The notes under the pieces are model-generated. The model was given only the letters and a program-made list of their open reading frames with translations, was not told the DNA's origin and made no database searches. A DNA stretch of 11,691 bases from Boseongicola sp. SB0662_bin_57 (GTDB lineage Bacteria; Pseudomonadota; Alphaproteobacteria; Rhodobacterales; Rhodobacteraceae). The stretch is from NCBI GenBank assembly GCA_009839535.1, contig VXPN01000002.1, forward strand, positions 1-11,691, written 5' to 3'. This document shows positions 1 to 7,633 of the stretch, piece by piece. The stretch's first letter is position 1, and each line of letters begins with the position of its first letter. Position numbers and translations under genes: made by a program.

Positions 1-780
1 AACATGCCCGGCGAAGGCGATCTGGACGTGCGGGCGTTCATGCAAGCGGTTGCCGCGACTGGCTACGATGGTCCGATTTCGCTTGAGGTCTTCAACGACC
101 AGTTTCGGGGCGGCAGCCCTCGGGCCATTGCCGAAGACGGCATGAGATCTCTCCTGGCGCTCATGGATGACGTAAACCGGACTGAGCCGGTCCCCCATCT
201 CGACGTCCCGTCCATGCCGCCCCGAGCAGAGATCGAGGGAGTCGAGTTCATCGAGTTTGCCGCCGACGAGGTCGAAGCAAATCGGCTCGGCGCGCTATTG
301 ACGACATTGGGATTCACTCATGCCGCGGATCACATCAACAAGGACGTCTCGCTCTGGACACAGGGCGAGACAAACATCGTCATCAACACCGAGCGGGAAG
401 GATTTGCACATGCCGCCTATCTGTCGCGCGGAACCAGCATTTGCGACATCGGACTGCGCGTGAAAGACGCGGCTGAAACCGTTCGCAGGGCCGAGGCGCT
501 GAAGGTCAAGCTGTTCCATCAGCGCATCGACCAGGGAGAGCTGCACCTTCCTGCCATTCATTCTGTCGGCGGCGGCGTCATGCACTTCCTGGATGCGGCG
601 AGCGGTCTGACCGATGTGTGGGGCGTTGAGTTCACGGCGACCGGAAACGCGCTTGAAGGTGCCGGGCTGACCCGCGTGGACCATGTCGCGCAGACCATGG
701 GTCATGACGAGATGCTCACGTGGTCCCTTTTCTACACCTCCCTCGCACCTCCGGTGCTGGGGAAAGTTACACGCTGTTGA
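1..780 (+). pseudogene. 3' part of a 3-dehydroshikimate dehydratase/HPPD-like VOC fusion gene, truncated at its 3' end
   Basis: The reading frame is open from the first base, so the gene enters from outside the window; the ATG at 4 lies inside the family motif (N)MPGEGDLDV and is not the start. The first ~50 residues match the end of a xylose-isomerase-like TIM barrel (GDLDVRAFMQAV, GPISLEVFND), followed by a VOC/glyoxalase region resembling the 4-hydroxyphenylpyruvate dioxygenase fold. This order is typical of the bifunctional 3-dehydroshikimate dehydratases that make protocatechuate from quinate/shikimate. The second VOC half starts normally (RVDHVAQTM, then LTWSLFYTS at about 715-744). It then changes to an unrelated tail, LAPPVLGKVTRC, and stops at 778-780. 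Most of the metal-binding C-terminal VOC half is therefore missing. The neighbouring integrase genes make insertion of a mobile element the likely cause. The family assignment is from remembered homologues; the truncation is read directly. Confidence 0.8.
742..780. other. Probable left junction of the integrated element
   Basis: Similarity of the upstream protein to its family ends after LFYTS (about base 744), and the codons that follow encode an unrelated 12-residue tail. The nearest complete gene downstream is a tyrosine recombinase starting at 875, so an attachment-site or insertion junction probably lies here. I searched by eye for a second copy of the bases around TTCTACACCTCC elsewhere in the window and found none, so the other junction and the core repeat are not defined. 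Confidence 0.45.
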
Positions 781-874
781 TATCACGTCGCTTTTTTCCT
801 GTCAATCTTGCAGCGAAGGACAGGGCCATGATGGCTTTCTGTTCCCCGCTGCAACTGAACGGGAGAACAGATCG

Positions 875-1999
875 ATGGCATCAGCCAACCTCACCGACGC
901 CCGAGTCAGGGTGCTCAAACCTCGCAAATCCGCCTACGACATCCGCGACGCCGATCTGAAAGGCTTCGGCGTCCGGGTGCTGCCGTCGGGCGGCACGCGT
1001 TTCTTCGTCCACTGCCAGCACGAGGGCCGACGCGTCTGGAAGATCCTGGGCGACGCCGCCAAAATCAGTGTCGGCGAGGCCCGCTCGCGCGCAACCGCGA
1101 TGCTGGCGGAGATTCGGCAGGATGGCCCGCCGCCAGCCTCGCCCGAGGAGACGCTCTTCGAGGCCGTCGCGGAGGCGACATTCCGCAGGCACGAGCGGAT
1201 CTGGAAGCCACGCACGATGGAGGTGAACCGCTGTTACCTGCGATGTCAGATCCTGCCCCGGTTCGCCGGTCGTCAGGTCGCGGAGATCACACGGCGGGAC
1301 GTCGTGAACTGGTTCGCGTCGCTGAGGGCGACGCCGGCGGCGGCGGACAGGTCGATGCCGGTCCTGTCGGTGATCATGCGCGAGGCGGAGCGCCTGGGCT
1401 TCCGGGAGGACGGGTCCAATCCTTGCCTCGGCATCCGCCGCTACCGGCGGCAAGGCCGTGAGCGGTTCCTGTCCGACGCGGAGATCCGCATCCTTTCCGC
1501 CTGCCTCACCGCCCGCAAGCGCGAGCGCCCGCTGGCCGTCGAGGCGATTCGGCTGCTGATGCTCACGGGCTGCCGCAGATCGGAAGTCCTGACCCTGCGC
1601 TGGACGGACCTTCGCGAGGGCGCGCTGTTCCTCCGGGACAGCAAGACCGGACCTCGGACCGTCTGGCTTTCGCGCGCCGCGCTGGACGTCCTTGACGGGA
1701 TCGACCGGACGTCGCCCTGGGTGTTTCCGGGCAGGAAGGGCGACAGGCCGCTCAGCAACGGTTGGCTGGCGGCGGCCTGGAAGGACATCCGTGCCGAGGC
1801 GGGCCTCGGCGACGTTCGCCTGCATGACCTGAGGCACGCCTATGCCTCGGTCGCACTGAAGTCCGGCGAGAGCGTTCTCGCCATCGGGCGGCTCCTCGGC
1901 CACCGTTCTGCGGAGACCACCCTGAAGTACACACATCACGCCGACGCGATGGCGGCCGAGGCCGCCGCGACCGTCGGCGCGGTGCTTGTGGAGGGCTGA
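875..1999 (+). CDS. P4-type tyrosine recombinase/integrase (first of a pair)
   Basis: A 374-residue site-specific recombinase, expected to integrate and excise DNA by strand exchange through a 3'-phosphotyrosine. Residues 1-80 form an arm-binding domain of the DUF4102 type found in P4-like integrases (LTDARVRVLKP, DADLKGFGVRVLPSGG). A core-binding SAM-like domain follows at about 90-180. The catalytic domain is complete: Arg234 in LTGCRRSE, His317 and Arg320 in HDLRH, His343 in LLGH and Tyr352 in TLKYTH. I chose the ATG at 875 because it has a GGGAG ribosome site at 861-865 and places the arm-domain motif at the N-terminus. The same frame is open upstream to 683, but that stretch overlaps the truncated resident gene and is not integrase-like. 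The stop lies 3 bases before the next recombinase, indicating co-translation. Confidence 0.92.
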   Translation: MASANLTDARVRVLKPRKSAYDIRDADLKGFGVRVLPSGGTRFFVHCQHEGRRVWKILGDAAKISVGEARSRATAMLAEIRQDGPPPASPEETLFEAVAEATFRRHERIWKPRTMEVNRCYLRCQILPRFAGRQVAEITRRDVVNWFASLRATPAAADRSMPVLSVIMREAERLGFREDGSNPCLGIRRYRRQGRERFLSDAEIRILSACLTARKRERPLAVEAIRLLMLTGCRRSEVLTLRWTDLREGALFLRDSKTGPRTVWLSRAALDVLDGIDRTSPWVFPGRKGDRPLSNGWLAAAWKDIRAEAGLGDVRLHDLRHAYASVALKSGESVLAIGRLLGHRSAETTLKYTHHADAMAAEAAATVGAVLVEG

Positions 2000-2002
2000 G
2001 CG

Positions 2003-3190
2003 ATGGCGATACGGAAGCGCGTGCGGCTCACGGACGCGGGCATCGCCCGCCTTCGTCCGCGGGAGCGGGAGTTTACGGTCTGGGACAGCCGTGTCCCCGG
2101 CCTCGGGGTGCGGGTGCGCCTTAACGGGGGCAGGAGCTACGTCCTCATCCGGACGGTCGAGGGACGCACGAGGCGCCTCTCGCTTGGCGCGACCGAGTCG
2201 AAAGGCGTCGACCAGGCACGACATGAGTGCCTGGAGATGCAGGTCGAATCGCGGGGCGAGCTTCCGGAGATGGCATCTGTACAGAAAGCGCCGCTGTTTC
2301 GAGACTTCGTCGCGGGGGCTTGGCACGAGGCGCATTTCGCACGCTACAAGCCCTCAAGCCGGAGGTCCCTCGGCTATGTACTTTCGGCCCGGCTCCTGCC
2401 CGCCTTCGGAGCGACGGAACTGGACCGCATAACGGGCAGGCAGGTCGAGCGCTGGTTCGAGGAGTACAGCCAGGACGCCCCGGGCGGCGCGAACCGGGCG
2501 ATGGACCTGTTGCGTCAGATCCTGAACTTCGGAATCGCGTGCGGGCATATGGAGAAGAACCCCGCGCGCGGCATCACGAGGAACCGGCGGACCCCGATGA
2601 CCCGCTTCCTGTCCCGCGATGAGGTCCGTCGGCTGCACGAGGCGCTCGACGCCGCGGACGAGCGCGGTCCGGGAGCGCGCGCGCAGGCGGACATAATTAG
2701 GCTTCTTCTCCTGACCGGCGCCCGAAAAGGGGAGATCGTCAACCTTCGCTGGTCGGAGGTGGACGGCGACGCGCTGGCGCTCACCGACAGCAAGACCGGC
2801 CCGAGGACGGTGCACCTGAACCCGCAGGCCCGGGCGGTTCTCGACCGCAGGCCGCGCGGGCCCGGACCTTGGGTGTTTCCCTCTCCGGCCGATCCCGACC
2901 GGCCGCGAAGCGACACTCTCGGACTTTGGCGCAGTGTTCGCAAAGAGGCTGGACTCGATGACGTGCGTCTCCACGACCTGAGGCACAACTATGCCTCATG
3001 GGCAGTCATGAACGGCGTTCCGGTGCCGGTGGTATCCCGCCTTCTCGGTCATTCGAGCACGAGAATGACCCTTCGCTACGTCCACCTCGACGACCGGGAC
3101 GTCCGTGCGGCGGCGGAGCGGGTCGGGGAGGCGATGGCGAAACTGATGGCGGGCACGGTCGCCGGGACCGTGGGGGGAGGAGGTGCCTGA
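2003..3190 (+). CDS. P4-type tyrosine recombinase/integrase (second of a pair)
   Basis: A 395-residue tyrosine recombinase that begins 3 bases after the first one ends, with GAGGG at 1991-1995 as ribosome site inside the preceding gene's end. It has the same architecture: a DUF4102-type arm-binding domain (LTDAGIARLRP, SRVPGLGVRVRLNGG), a core-binding region around residues 90-190, and a full catalytic set with Arg241 (LTGARKGE), His324 and Arg327 (HDLRH), His350 (LLGH) and Tyr359 (TLRYVH). Blocks such as DSKTGPRTV and DVRLHDLRH are shared with the upstream gene but the rest differs widely. This points to an old duplication or two cooperating recombinases rather than a recent repeat. The C-terminus ends in a Gly/Val-rich tail (AGTVAGTVGGGGA). 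Both genes appear intact, so the element may still be mobile. Confidence 0.92.
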   Translation: MAIRKRVRLTDAGIARLRPREREFTVWDSRVPGLGVRVRLNGGRSYVLIRTVEGRTRRLSLGATESKGVDQARHECLEMQVESRGELPEMASVQKAPLFRDFVAGAWHEAHFARYKPSSRRSLGYVLSARLLPAFGATELDRITGRQVERWFEEYSQDAPGGANRAMDLLRQILNFGIACGHMEKNPARGITRNRRTPMTRFLSRDEVRRLHEALDAADERGPGARAQADIIRLLLLTGARKGEIVNLRWSEVDGDALALTDSKTGPRTVHLNPQARAVLDRRPRGPGPWVFPSPADPDRPRSDTLGLWRSVRKEAGLDDVRLHDLRHNYASWAVMNGVPVPVVSRLLGHSSTRMTLRYVHLDDRDVRAAAERVGEAMAKLMAGTVAGTVGGGGA

Positions 3191-3561
3191 CTGCGTCCGC
3201 GCAATTCAGGATTTCTGTGACGCGCCCTTGAAATTCCCTTCGCTCATTCGATACGAAGGCCCGACAGGGCAGGGCGCAGTCTCCACGGATGCCATTGAAT
3301 GGACGTCTTCGGACTCTCGCGGACGCGGCTTCGGGTCGGCCGAGGGAATCCCGACGCCAGCGAAGACGAGGATGACCGCGAAGCCTTGCAAGGCGCCCGG
3401 ATCGACACGCGAAGCGGGAGGATCGTGACGGATGATGAAACTTCACCGCTCTGGCAGGGACCCGGGAAGAATGTCCGGATTCCGGGATCGGGGCCACGGC
3501 ATGGCTCCGGCGGCACCTTCGCGCGTCTTGCGGGTGCCACACGAATCCGGCTGTCGTCGAC
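3191..3561. other. 371-base gap between recombinase and helicase genes, no convincing gene
   Basis: The stretch is GC-rich and open in several frames. Reading 3299-3610 or 3432-3623 gives Arg-, Gly- and Ser-rich peptides without recognisable domains. A GGGAGG at 3416-3421 precedes an ATG at 3432 at plausible spacing, but the peptide runs into the helicase start and looks like chance coding. A weak GCCC-GACA-GGGC hairpin occurs near 3265 without a T-run. I see no clear promoter for the helicase here, although one would be expected. Confidence 0.5.
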
Positions 3562-6552
3562 ATGCCGGACAATCGATCGGCACCGAAAGACCGCTCGCCG
3601 CCCCACTTGACCGCCGTGCCTGAAGCATCCCGTTCGCCAGCGCACGGCCTGCCTGCGAAGGTCAGGGTTGCGGGCAGTCTCTTCCAAGCCAGGAGAAAGG
3701 GTGTGGCTTCGTTGCTGTTCGCCCTGATCCGGCCGGGACAGGCCAAGGCAGCGACGGTGACGGCAGACAGCGTCAGGCTTGGCTTCGGCTCGCGATCAAG
3801 GGAGATCCCTCTGAGCGACATCAAGGCGGTCCGGCCGAAAGCGGGTCTGCGCTGGGGCGGAGCAAGGCTGGAGCACGCAGCAGGCGGGACGACCGTGTCG
3901 GGCCTCGCCCGAACCGAAGCGGGGGCGCTGACGAATGCGATCGAGACGGCGCGAGCGGACTGGTGGCGTCGCTGGCTAGCATCCCGGACCGCCGCGATTC
4001 GCGCCGTGAACGAACGACTGAACAGCCTTGCCGATCCGCCGCGATACGTTCATTCCGACGACATCCAAAGGCTCGAACGGGATGCGCAGGCGGCGACGGC
4101 CGGGCTCGCCGGGCGCTGGCCGGACGCCCTGTCCGATGCCCCGGAAGTCCGGATGCTGGGGGCGATCACGGAATTCCTGGATGCGCCAGACGATGCCCGC
4201 TCGAAGGCCAACGAGGCGTTCGTCGCGAACGAGCTTGCCCGGTCACGCGACCTGTTCGACAGTGTCGAGGCCAGGCCGCTCACGAACGAGCAGCGCAAGG
4301 CGGTGGTTGTTGACGACCAACGCAACCTGGTGGTCGCCGCCGCGGGCAGCGGCAAGACATCGGTCATCGTGGCGAAGGCCGGATGGCTGATCCGCAGGGG
4401 ATACCGGAAGCCTTCCGAGCTCCTGCTGCTCGCCTTCGCGCGGGACGCGAGGAGCGAGATGGAGGAGCGCATCGGCAAACGCCTCGGAATGGCCGCCGAC
4501 GGCGTGGCGGTCCGGACCTTCCACGGATTGGGCATGGCAATCATCGGCGACGCCGAAGGCAGGCGACCTGCGCTGGCTCGCTCGGCGGAGGACCGCTGGG
4601 CACTGTTCGGCCAGCTCAAGGGCATCGTATCGGAAATTTTGGCCGAAGATGCGCTTGCGGAAGGCGTGGTGGAGTGGTTCCAGGACCAGTTCGCGCCCTA
4701 CAGAAGCGTGCACGAGTTTTCGAACTGGGGGGCGTACTGGAACTACATCCGACAGCACGAAATCCGTTCGCTGAGGGGCGAACAGGTGAAGAGCTACGAG
4801 GAATGCGAGATCGCGAACTTCCTCTATCTCAACGGCATCGCCTACCAATACGAAGCGCCCTACGAGCACGAGACGGCAACGGCCGAGAGGCGCCAGTACA
4901 AGCCCGACTTCCATCTTCCCGACCACGGAATCTACATCGAGCACTTCGGGATCGACGCAAAGGGAGACACGGCACCATTCGTCGACCGGGAGAAATACCA
5001 TGAGGAGATGGAGTGGAAGCGCAACGTGCACGCCGAACGGGGCACCGTCCTGGTCGAGACCTTCACGCATGAGCGCATGGACGGGCGGCTGATCCGGAAC
5101 CTCGAGCGGAAGCTCGCCGATCACGGCGTGGAGCTGGCGCCCATTCCGCGGGACCGCGTGTTCGCGCTGCTCGAGGAACAGCGCCGGGTCGACCCGTTCA
5201 TCCGCCTCCTGGCCACATTCCTTCAGCACTTCAAGGGCAGCCGGCTCTCCTTGGAAGAGGTCGCCGCGCGAGCCCGGTCCCTTGATGACGGCGGACGGGC
5301 GGCGGCGTTCCTGGAGGTGTTCGGCCCGGTCTTCGAACGCTACCAGGAGACGTTGGCCCGTGCTGGAGAGATCGACTTCCACGACATGATCAGCCGGGCG
5401 ACGGAACACGTGGAGGCTGGCAGGTTTCGGAGCCCCTTTGGCTACATCCTGGTCGACGAGTTCCAGGACATCTCTCCGGCCCGGGCGCGTCTGCTGAAGG
5501 CGCTGCTCGACGCCTCTCCGGGCGCTCAGCTGCTCGCCGTCGGCGACGACTGGCAGGCGATCTACCGGTTCGGCGGTTCGGACATCGCGGTGATGCGGGA
5601 GTTCGGGGAACGGTTCGGCGAATTCGAGCGCATCGACTTGGGAACCACGTTCCGTTGCGCGGACCGCATCTCGACCGTCGCGACGGACTTCGTGTTGCGC
5701 AATCCGGCGCAGATCCGCAAGACGGTGCGTGCGACGCGAAAGGCCGAAGGCCCGGCGGTGCATGTGGGCCTTCCGGGCGAAGGCGGGCTCTCGCAGCTGA
5801 ATGAGGCGCTCGACCGGATCGACGAGGATGCCAAGGGGCACGAAGGGAGTTCCGAGGTGCTGTTGCTGGGCCGCTACTGGCGCTTGGAGCCCCGCAATCT
5901 CGGCGATTTGGGAAGGCAATATCCACGCCTGCGCCTCAGCTATATGACGGTGCACAGCGCCAAGGGCCTGGAAGCCGACTACGTGGTGGTGCTCGGGCTG
6001 TGCGCAGGGAGGTTCGGGTTTCCGGTCGAGATCGCGGACGACCCGCTGATGGACCTCGCGATGGCCGCGCCCGAGGCGCATCCCAACGCCGAGGAAAGGC
6101 GGCTGCTCTACGTGGCGCTGACGCGTGCGCGTCGGCAGGCGTTCCTGCTTGCCGAGGGCGGCGCCCCTTCCGCGTTCGCGACGGAACTGATCGAGGACAA
6201 GAAACGGGTGACCGTTTTCGGACGCCTGCCCGAAGGCGACGTGGCGTGTCCGCAATGCAAGGAGGGGCGCTTGGAACGCCGCGAAAGCGCCCGCGACGGG
6301 AGCGTCTTCTACGGCTGCTCGAACTGGCCGCACTGCGAGCACACGGGGCGCCCGTGCCCGAAGTGCGGCACCGGCCTGCCGGTCAGGTCGCGCAACGGGT
6401 TTCGCTGCCGCGACTGCGGCGGCTCAATCGAGGCATGCCCGGACTGCGGAGGCTGGCTGGAGACAAGGATGGGGAGGTTCGGTCGCTTCCATGGGTGCTC
6501 GAACTACCCGGCATGCGAATACACGCGGAACCTGAAACGGCGTGGGGCGTGA
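3562..6552 (+). CDS. Helicase IV (HelD)-like UvrD/Rep helicase with C-terminal zinc ribbons
   Basis: A 996-residue superfamily 1A DNA helicase. Residues 60-140 resemble the HelD N-terminal domain (SDIKAVRP). The motor has Walker A AAAGSGKT with Lys265, Walker B DEFQD at 632-636, and motif VI LLYVALTRARR near 848-858. Between the motor halves, at about 408-520, sits the HelD-type insertion (KPDFHLPDHGIYIEHFGID, then MEWKR). Asp449, Glu460 and Lys486 suggest a PD-(D/E)XK nuclease-like fold; its activity is uncertain because the expected lysine after Glu460 is His/Phe. Unlike E. coli helicase IV, which is about 300 residues shorter, the C-terminus adds two topoisomerase-type zinc fingers (Cys896/899/919/925 and Cys959/962/979/985) flanking a short C4 ribbon (Cys932/935/949/952). 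The ATG at 3562 has no good ribosome site, and GTG at 3616 is an alternative start. The role is probably DNA repair or processing for the element, or defence. Confidence 0.88.
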   Translation: MPDNRSAPKDRSPPHLTAVPEASRSPAHGLPAKVRVAGSLFQARRKGVASLLFALIRPGQAKAATVTADSVRLGFGSRSREIPLSDIKAVRPKAGLRWGGARLEHAAGGTTVSGLARTEAGALTNAIETARADWWRRWLASRTAAIRAVNERLNSLADPPRYVHSDDIQRLERDAQAATAGLAGRWPDALSDAPEVRMLGAITEFLDAPDDARSKANEAFVANELARSRDLFDSVEARPLTNEQRKAVVVDDQRNLVVAAAGSGKTSVIVAKAGWLIRRGYRKPSELLLLAFARDARSEMEERIGKRLGMAADGVAVRTFHGLGMAIIGDAEGRRPALARSAEDRWALFGQLKGIVSEILAEDALAEGVVEWFQDQFAPYRSVHEFSNWGAYWNYIRQHEIRSLRGEQVKSYEECEIANFLYLNGIAYQYEAPYEHETATAERRQYKPDFHLPDHGIYIEHFGIDAKGDTAPFVDREKYHEEMEWKRNVHAERGTVLVETFTHERMDGRLIRNLERKLADHGVELAPIPRDRVFALLEEQRRVDPFIRLLATFLQHFKGSRLSLEEVAARARSLDDGGRAAAFLEVFGPVFERYQETLARAGEIDFHDMISRATEHVEAGRFRSPFGYILVDEFQDISPARARLLKALLDASPGAQLLAVGDDWQAIYRFGGSDIAVMREFGERFGEFERIDLGTTFRCADRISTVATDFVLRNPAQIRKTVRATRKAEGPAVHVGLPGEGGLSQLNEALDRIDEDAKGHEGSSEVLLLGRYWRLEPRNLGDLGRQYPRLRLSYMTVHSAKGLEADYVVVLGLCAGRFGFPVEIADDPLMDLAMAAPEAHPNAEERRLLYVALTRARRQAFLLAEGGAPSAFATELIEDKKRVTVFGRLPEGDVACPQCKEGRLERRESARDGSVFYGCSNWPHCEHTGRPCPKCGTGLPVRSRNGFRCRDCGGSIEACPDCGGWLETRMGRFGRFHGCSNYPACEYTRNLKRRGA

Positions 6553-6823
6553 GATCGACCTGACCAGCGTCTGCTTCGCTCGAACACTGAACGCACCGGC
6601 CGGACGGTCGCGATGCGTCTGCTGGGCGAAGGTGGGAAGATCCAGATGCAAGGCCACGGTATCGTTGGGGAATTGCTGGTTGCTATTGGATGCCTATTGA
6701 CACTTCAGCACCAAGCGGCGGCGGCGCATCTCGGGCCCGGCGGAGGTGTTGCCGCGCTGGCGCGGGTATCAAGGCGACCGTGCCCAATCGGGCGTGATCC
6801 CGGTATGGTGCAGTATTTTGTTA

Positions 6824-6900
6824 AGGATTACATCCTATGTTCCCCTTTTGGTTGCTGCAGTGCAGGCCAAAAGGGCACGAACGCGCGCATATGGGCGCGC
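6824..6900. repeat. Cluster of three consecutive hairpins
   Basis: Three perfect inverted repeats lie within 77 bases. First, AGGAT/ATCCT with a 3-base loop (6824-6836). Second, CCCTTTTGG/CCAAAAGGG (6843-6851 and 6867-6875), with an inner CTGC/GCAG pair at 6855-6865 that makes a two-tier stem. Third, GCGCGC/GCGCGC around a 6-base loop (6883-6900). No T-run follows on either strand, so a simple intrinsic terminator is not supported. A structured RNA or a mobile-element end is possible. Confidence 0.6.
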
Positions 6901-6934
6901 CCGGTCTGGCCCCTTGCCGTCCGCGACCGCTGCT

Positions 6935-7030
6935 GCGCTTGAACTTCCTCTCCAACCGTTTCTTCCAGAAGCTGGAAGACGTGCAGGGCGCGATGCTCGA
7001 CGCCTGGAACGCATCGCGCCAATCACGTAA
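6935..7030 (+). pseudogene. Possible remnant of an IS630-type transposase C-terminus
   Basis: One frame reads LNFLSNRFFQKLEDVQGAMLDAWNA (6938 to about 7012, shown here in pieces: LNFLSNRFFQKLEDV then QGAMLDAWNA). A second frame continues with RLERIAPIT. In IS630-family transposases the C-terminus commonly reads like LSNRVF...DAW...PERI.SI, so a frameshifted fragment is plausible. No DDE residues or terminal repeats are seen. The match is from memory and short. Confidence 0.25.
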
Positions 7031-7302
7031 CGGTCAAGGGCGTGTCCTGAGGCAACCAGTCAAAGGGCGCTCGATGTGTCAAGATTTTCGGGAAACGGTA
7101 TGAGGTGTCTGCCGCTTCCTCCGGAGACGATCGTTCCGGGAAACTTCGTGGCGACATCGGATCAAGAAATTCTGGACGGTGGCGACGTGCTGCGACAAGA
7201 CGGACGACAGCTTTGCTGGGAACAATTCATCTCATCGCTGGCGTGGTCGTCGCAGCATGACTGTAAACGGGTCCTAAGTTCGTCATCCACGAGAACGACG
7301 CT

Positions 7303-7590
7303 TCACCCCGGCTTGTCTTCGGACTCCGGTGCAGATCTGACGCGCTCTTGCAGCAAATGCATCAGCTCCATGCATTTCGTGATTATTTCGTGGTCGACAC
7401 CTGCGGAAGTCGTTTCGCGTTGTTGCAGCCAAACCGTTACCCTTGTCGCCATCTTTGGCGCCAAGGGGACTCGCTTCGCAACCACCTTGCTGTAATGGCC
7501 TTGCGAGATTCCCATCTCACGAGCCACTTCTGCCTGACTCATCCGTTCGGATCGCCGCAAGTTTTCTGTCGTTGCTATCAGGTCGGTCAT
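7303..7590 (-). CDS. Small Xre-type helix-turn-helix transcriptional regulator
   Basis: A 95-residue minus-strand protein that starts at the ATG at 7590-7588. GAGG lies 3 bases upstream, which is a short spacing, and a strong promoter sits just before it. Residues about 17-45 (MSQAEVAREMGISQGHYSKVVAKR) form a classical helix-turn-helix of the Xre/Cro type, with SQGHYSKVV as the likely recognition helix. The remainder is mostly helical with Met/Leu/Glu-rich stretches (TKCMELMHLLQERV) that could dimerise. The frame is open upstream to 7728, but that extension crosses the promoter and has no family character. The gene is divergent from the glycosylase-led operon and its promoter overlaps a repeated ATGCATTTT box. 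It is therefore probably an autoregulator that also controls the operon. Regulation is inferred from layout only. Confidence 0.75.
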   Translation of the reverse strand: MTDLIATTENLRRSERMSQAEVAREMGISQGHYSKVVAKRVPLAPKMATRVTVWLQQRETTSAGVDHEIITKCMELMHLLQERVRSAPESEDKPG

Positions 7591-7615
7591 TGTCCTCGGG
7601 AGTCTTTCATGAAAT

Positions 7616-7633
7616 ATGCATTTTATGCATTTT
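7616..7633. promoter_or_regulatory. Candidate operator: two tandem ATGCATTTT boxes
   Basis: ATGCATTTT occurs twice back to back (7616-7624 and 7625-7633). The part ATGCAT-TTT-ATGCAT (7616-7630) has two palindromic arms spaced one helical turn apart. It lies between the divergent regulator and glycosylase genes and covers the regulator's -10 hexamer. This is the layout expected for an Xre autoregulatory operator. A further TATGCA is at 7661. Binding is an inference. Confidence 0.5.

Larger units (their letters stand above)
6553..7302. other. 750-base intergenic stretch with hairpins and possible transposon debris
   Basis: No open frame here gives a protein I recognise as intact. Three perfect inverted repeats follow one another at 6824-6900 (listed separately). 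At about 6935-7030 two overlapping frames show faint IS630-transposase-like strings. From about 7100 onward, base use shifts from GC-rich to mixed, which marks the boundary between the recombinase/helicase block and the next cassette. Confidence 0.5.

Noticed and set aside
683..874. Upstream extension of the first recombinase to an ATG at 683
   Set aside because: It would translate the resident gene's DNA out of frame; the ATG at 875 has a good ribosome site and starts at the arm-binding domain.
881..2335. 484-residue minus-strand open frame opposite the first recombinase
   Set aside because: It is Arg/Pro/Ala-rich with no domain, and lies antisense to a gene with a full catalytic motif set; long antisense frames are common in GC-rich DNA.
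3432..3623. 63-residue frame with GGGAGG upstream
   Set aside because: The peptide is Arg/Gly/His-rich with no domain and overlaps the helicase start; probably chance.
4243..6342. 699-residue minus-strand open frame opposite the helicase
   Set aside because: It mirrors the helicase codons, is rich in Arg/His/Val without motifs, and the plus strand has complete helicase motifs over the same bases.
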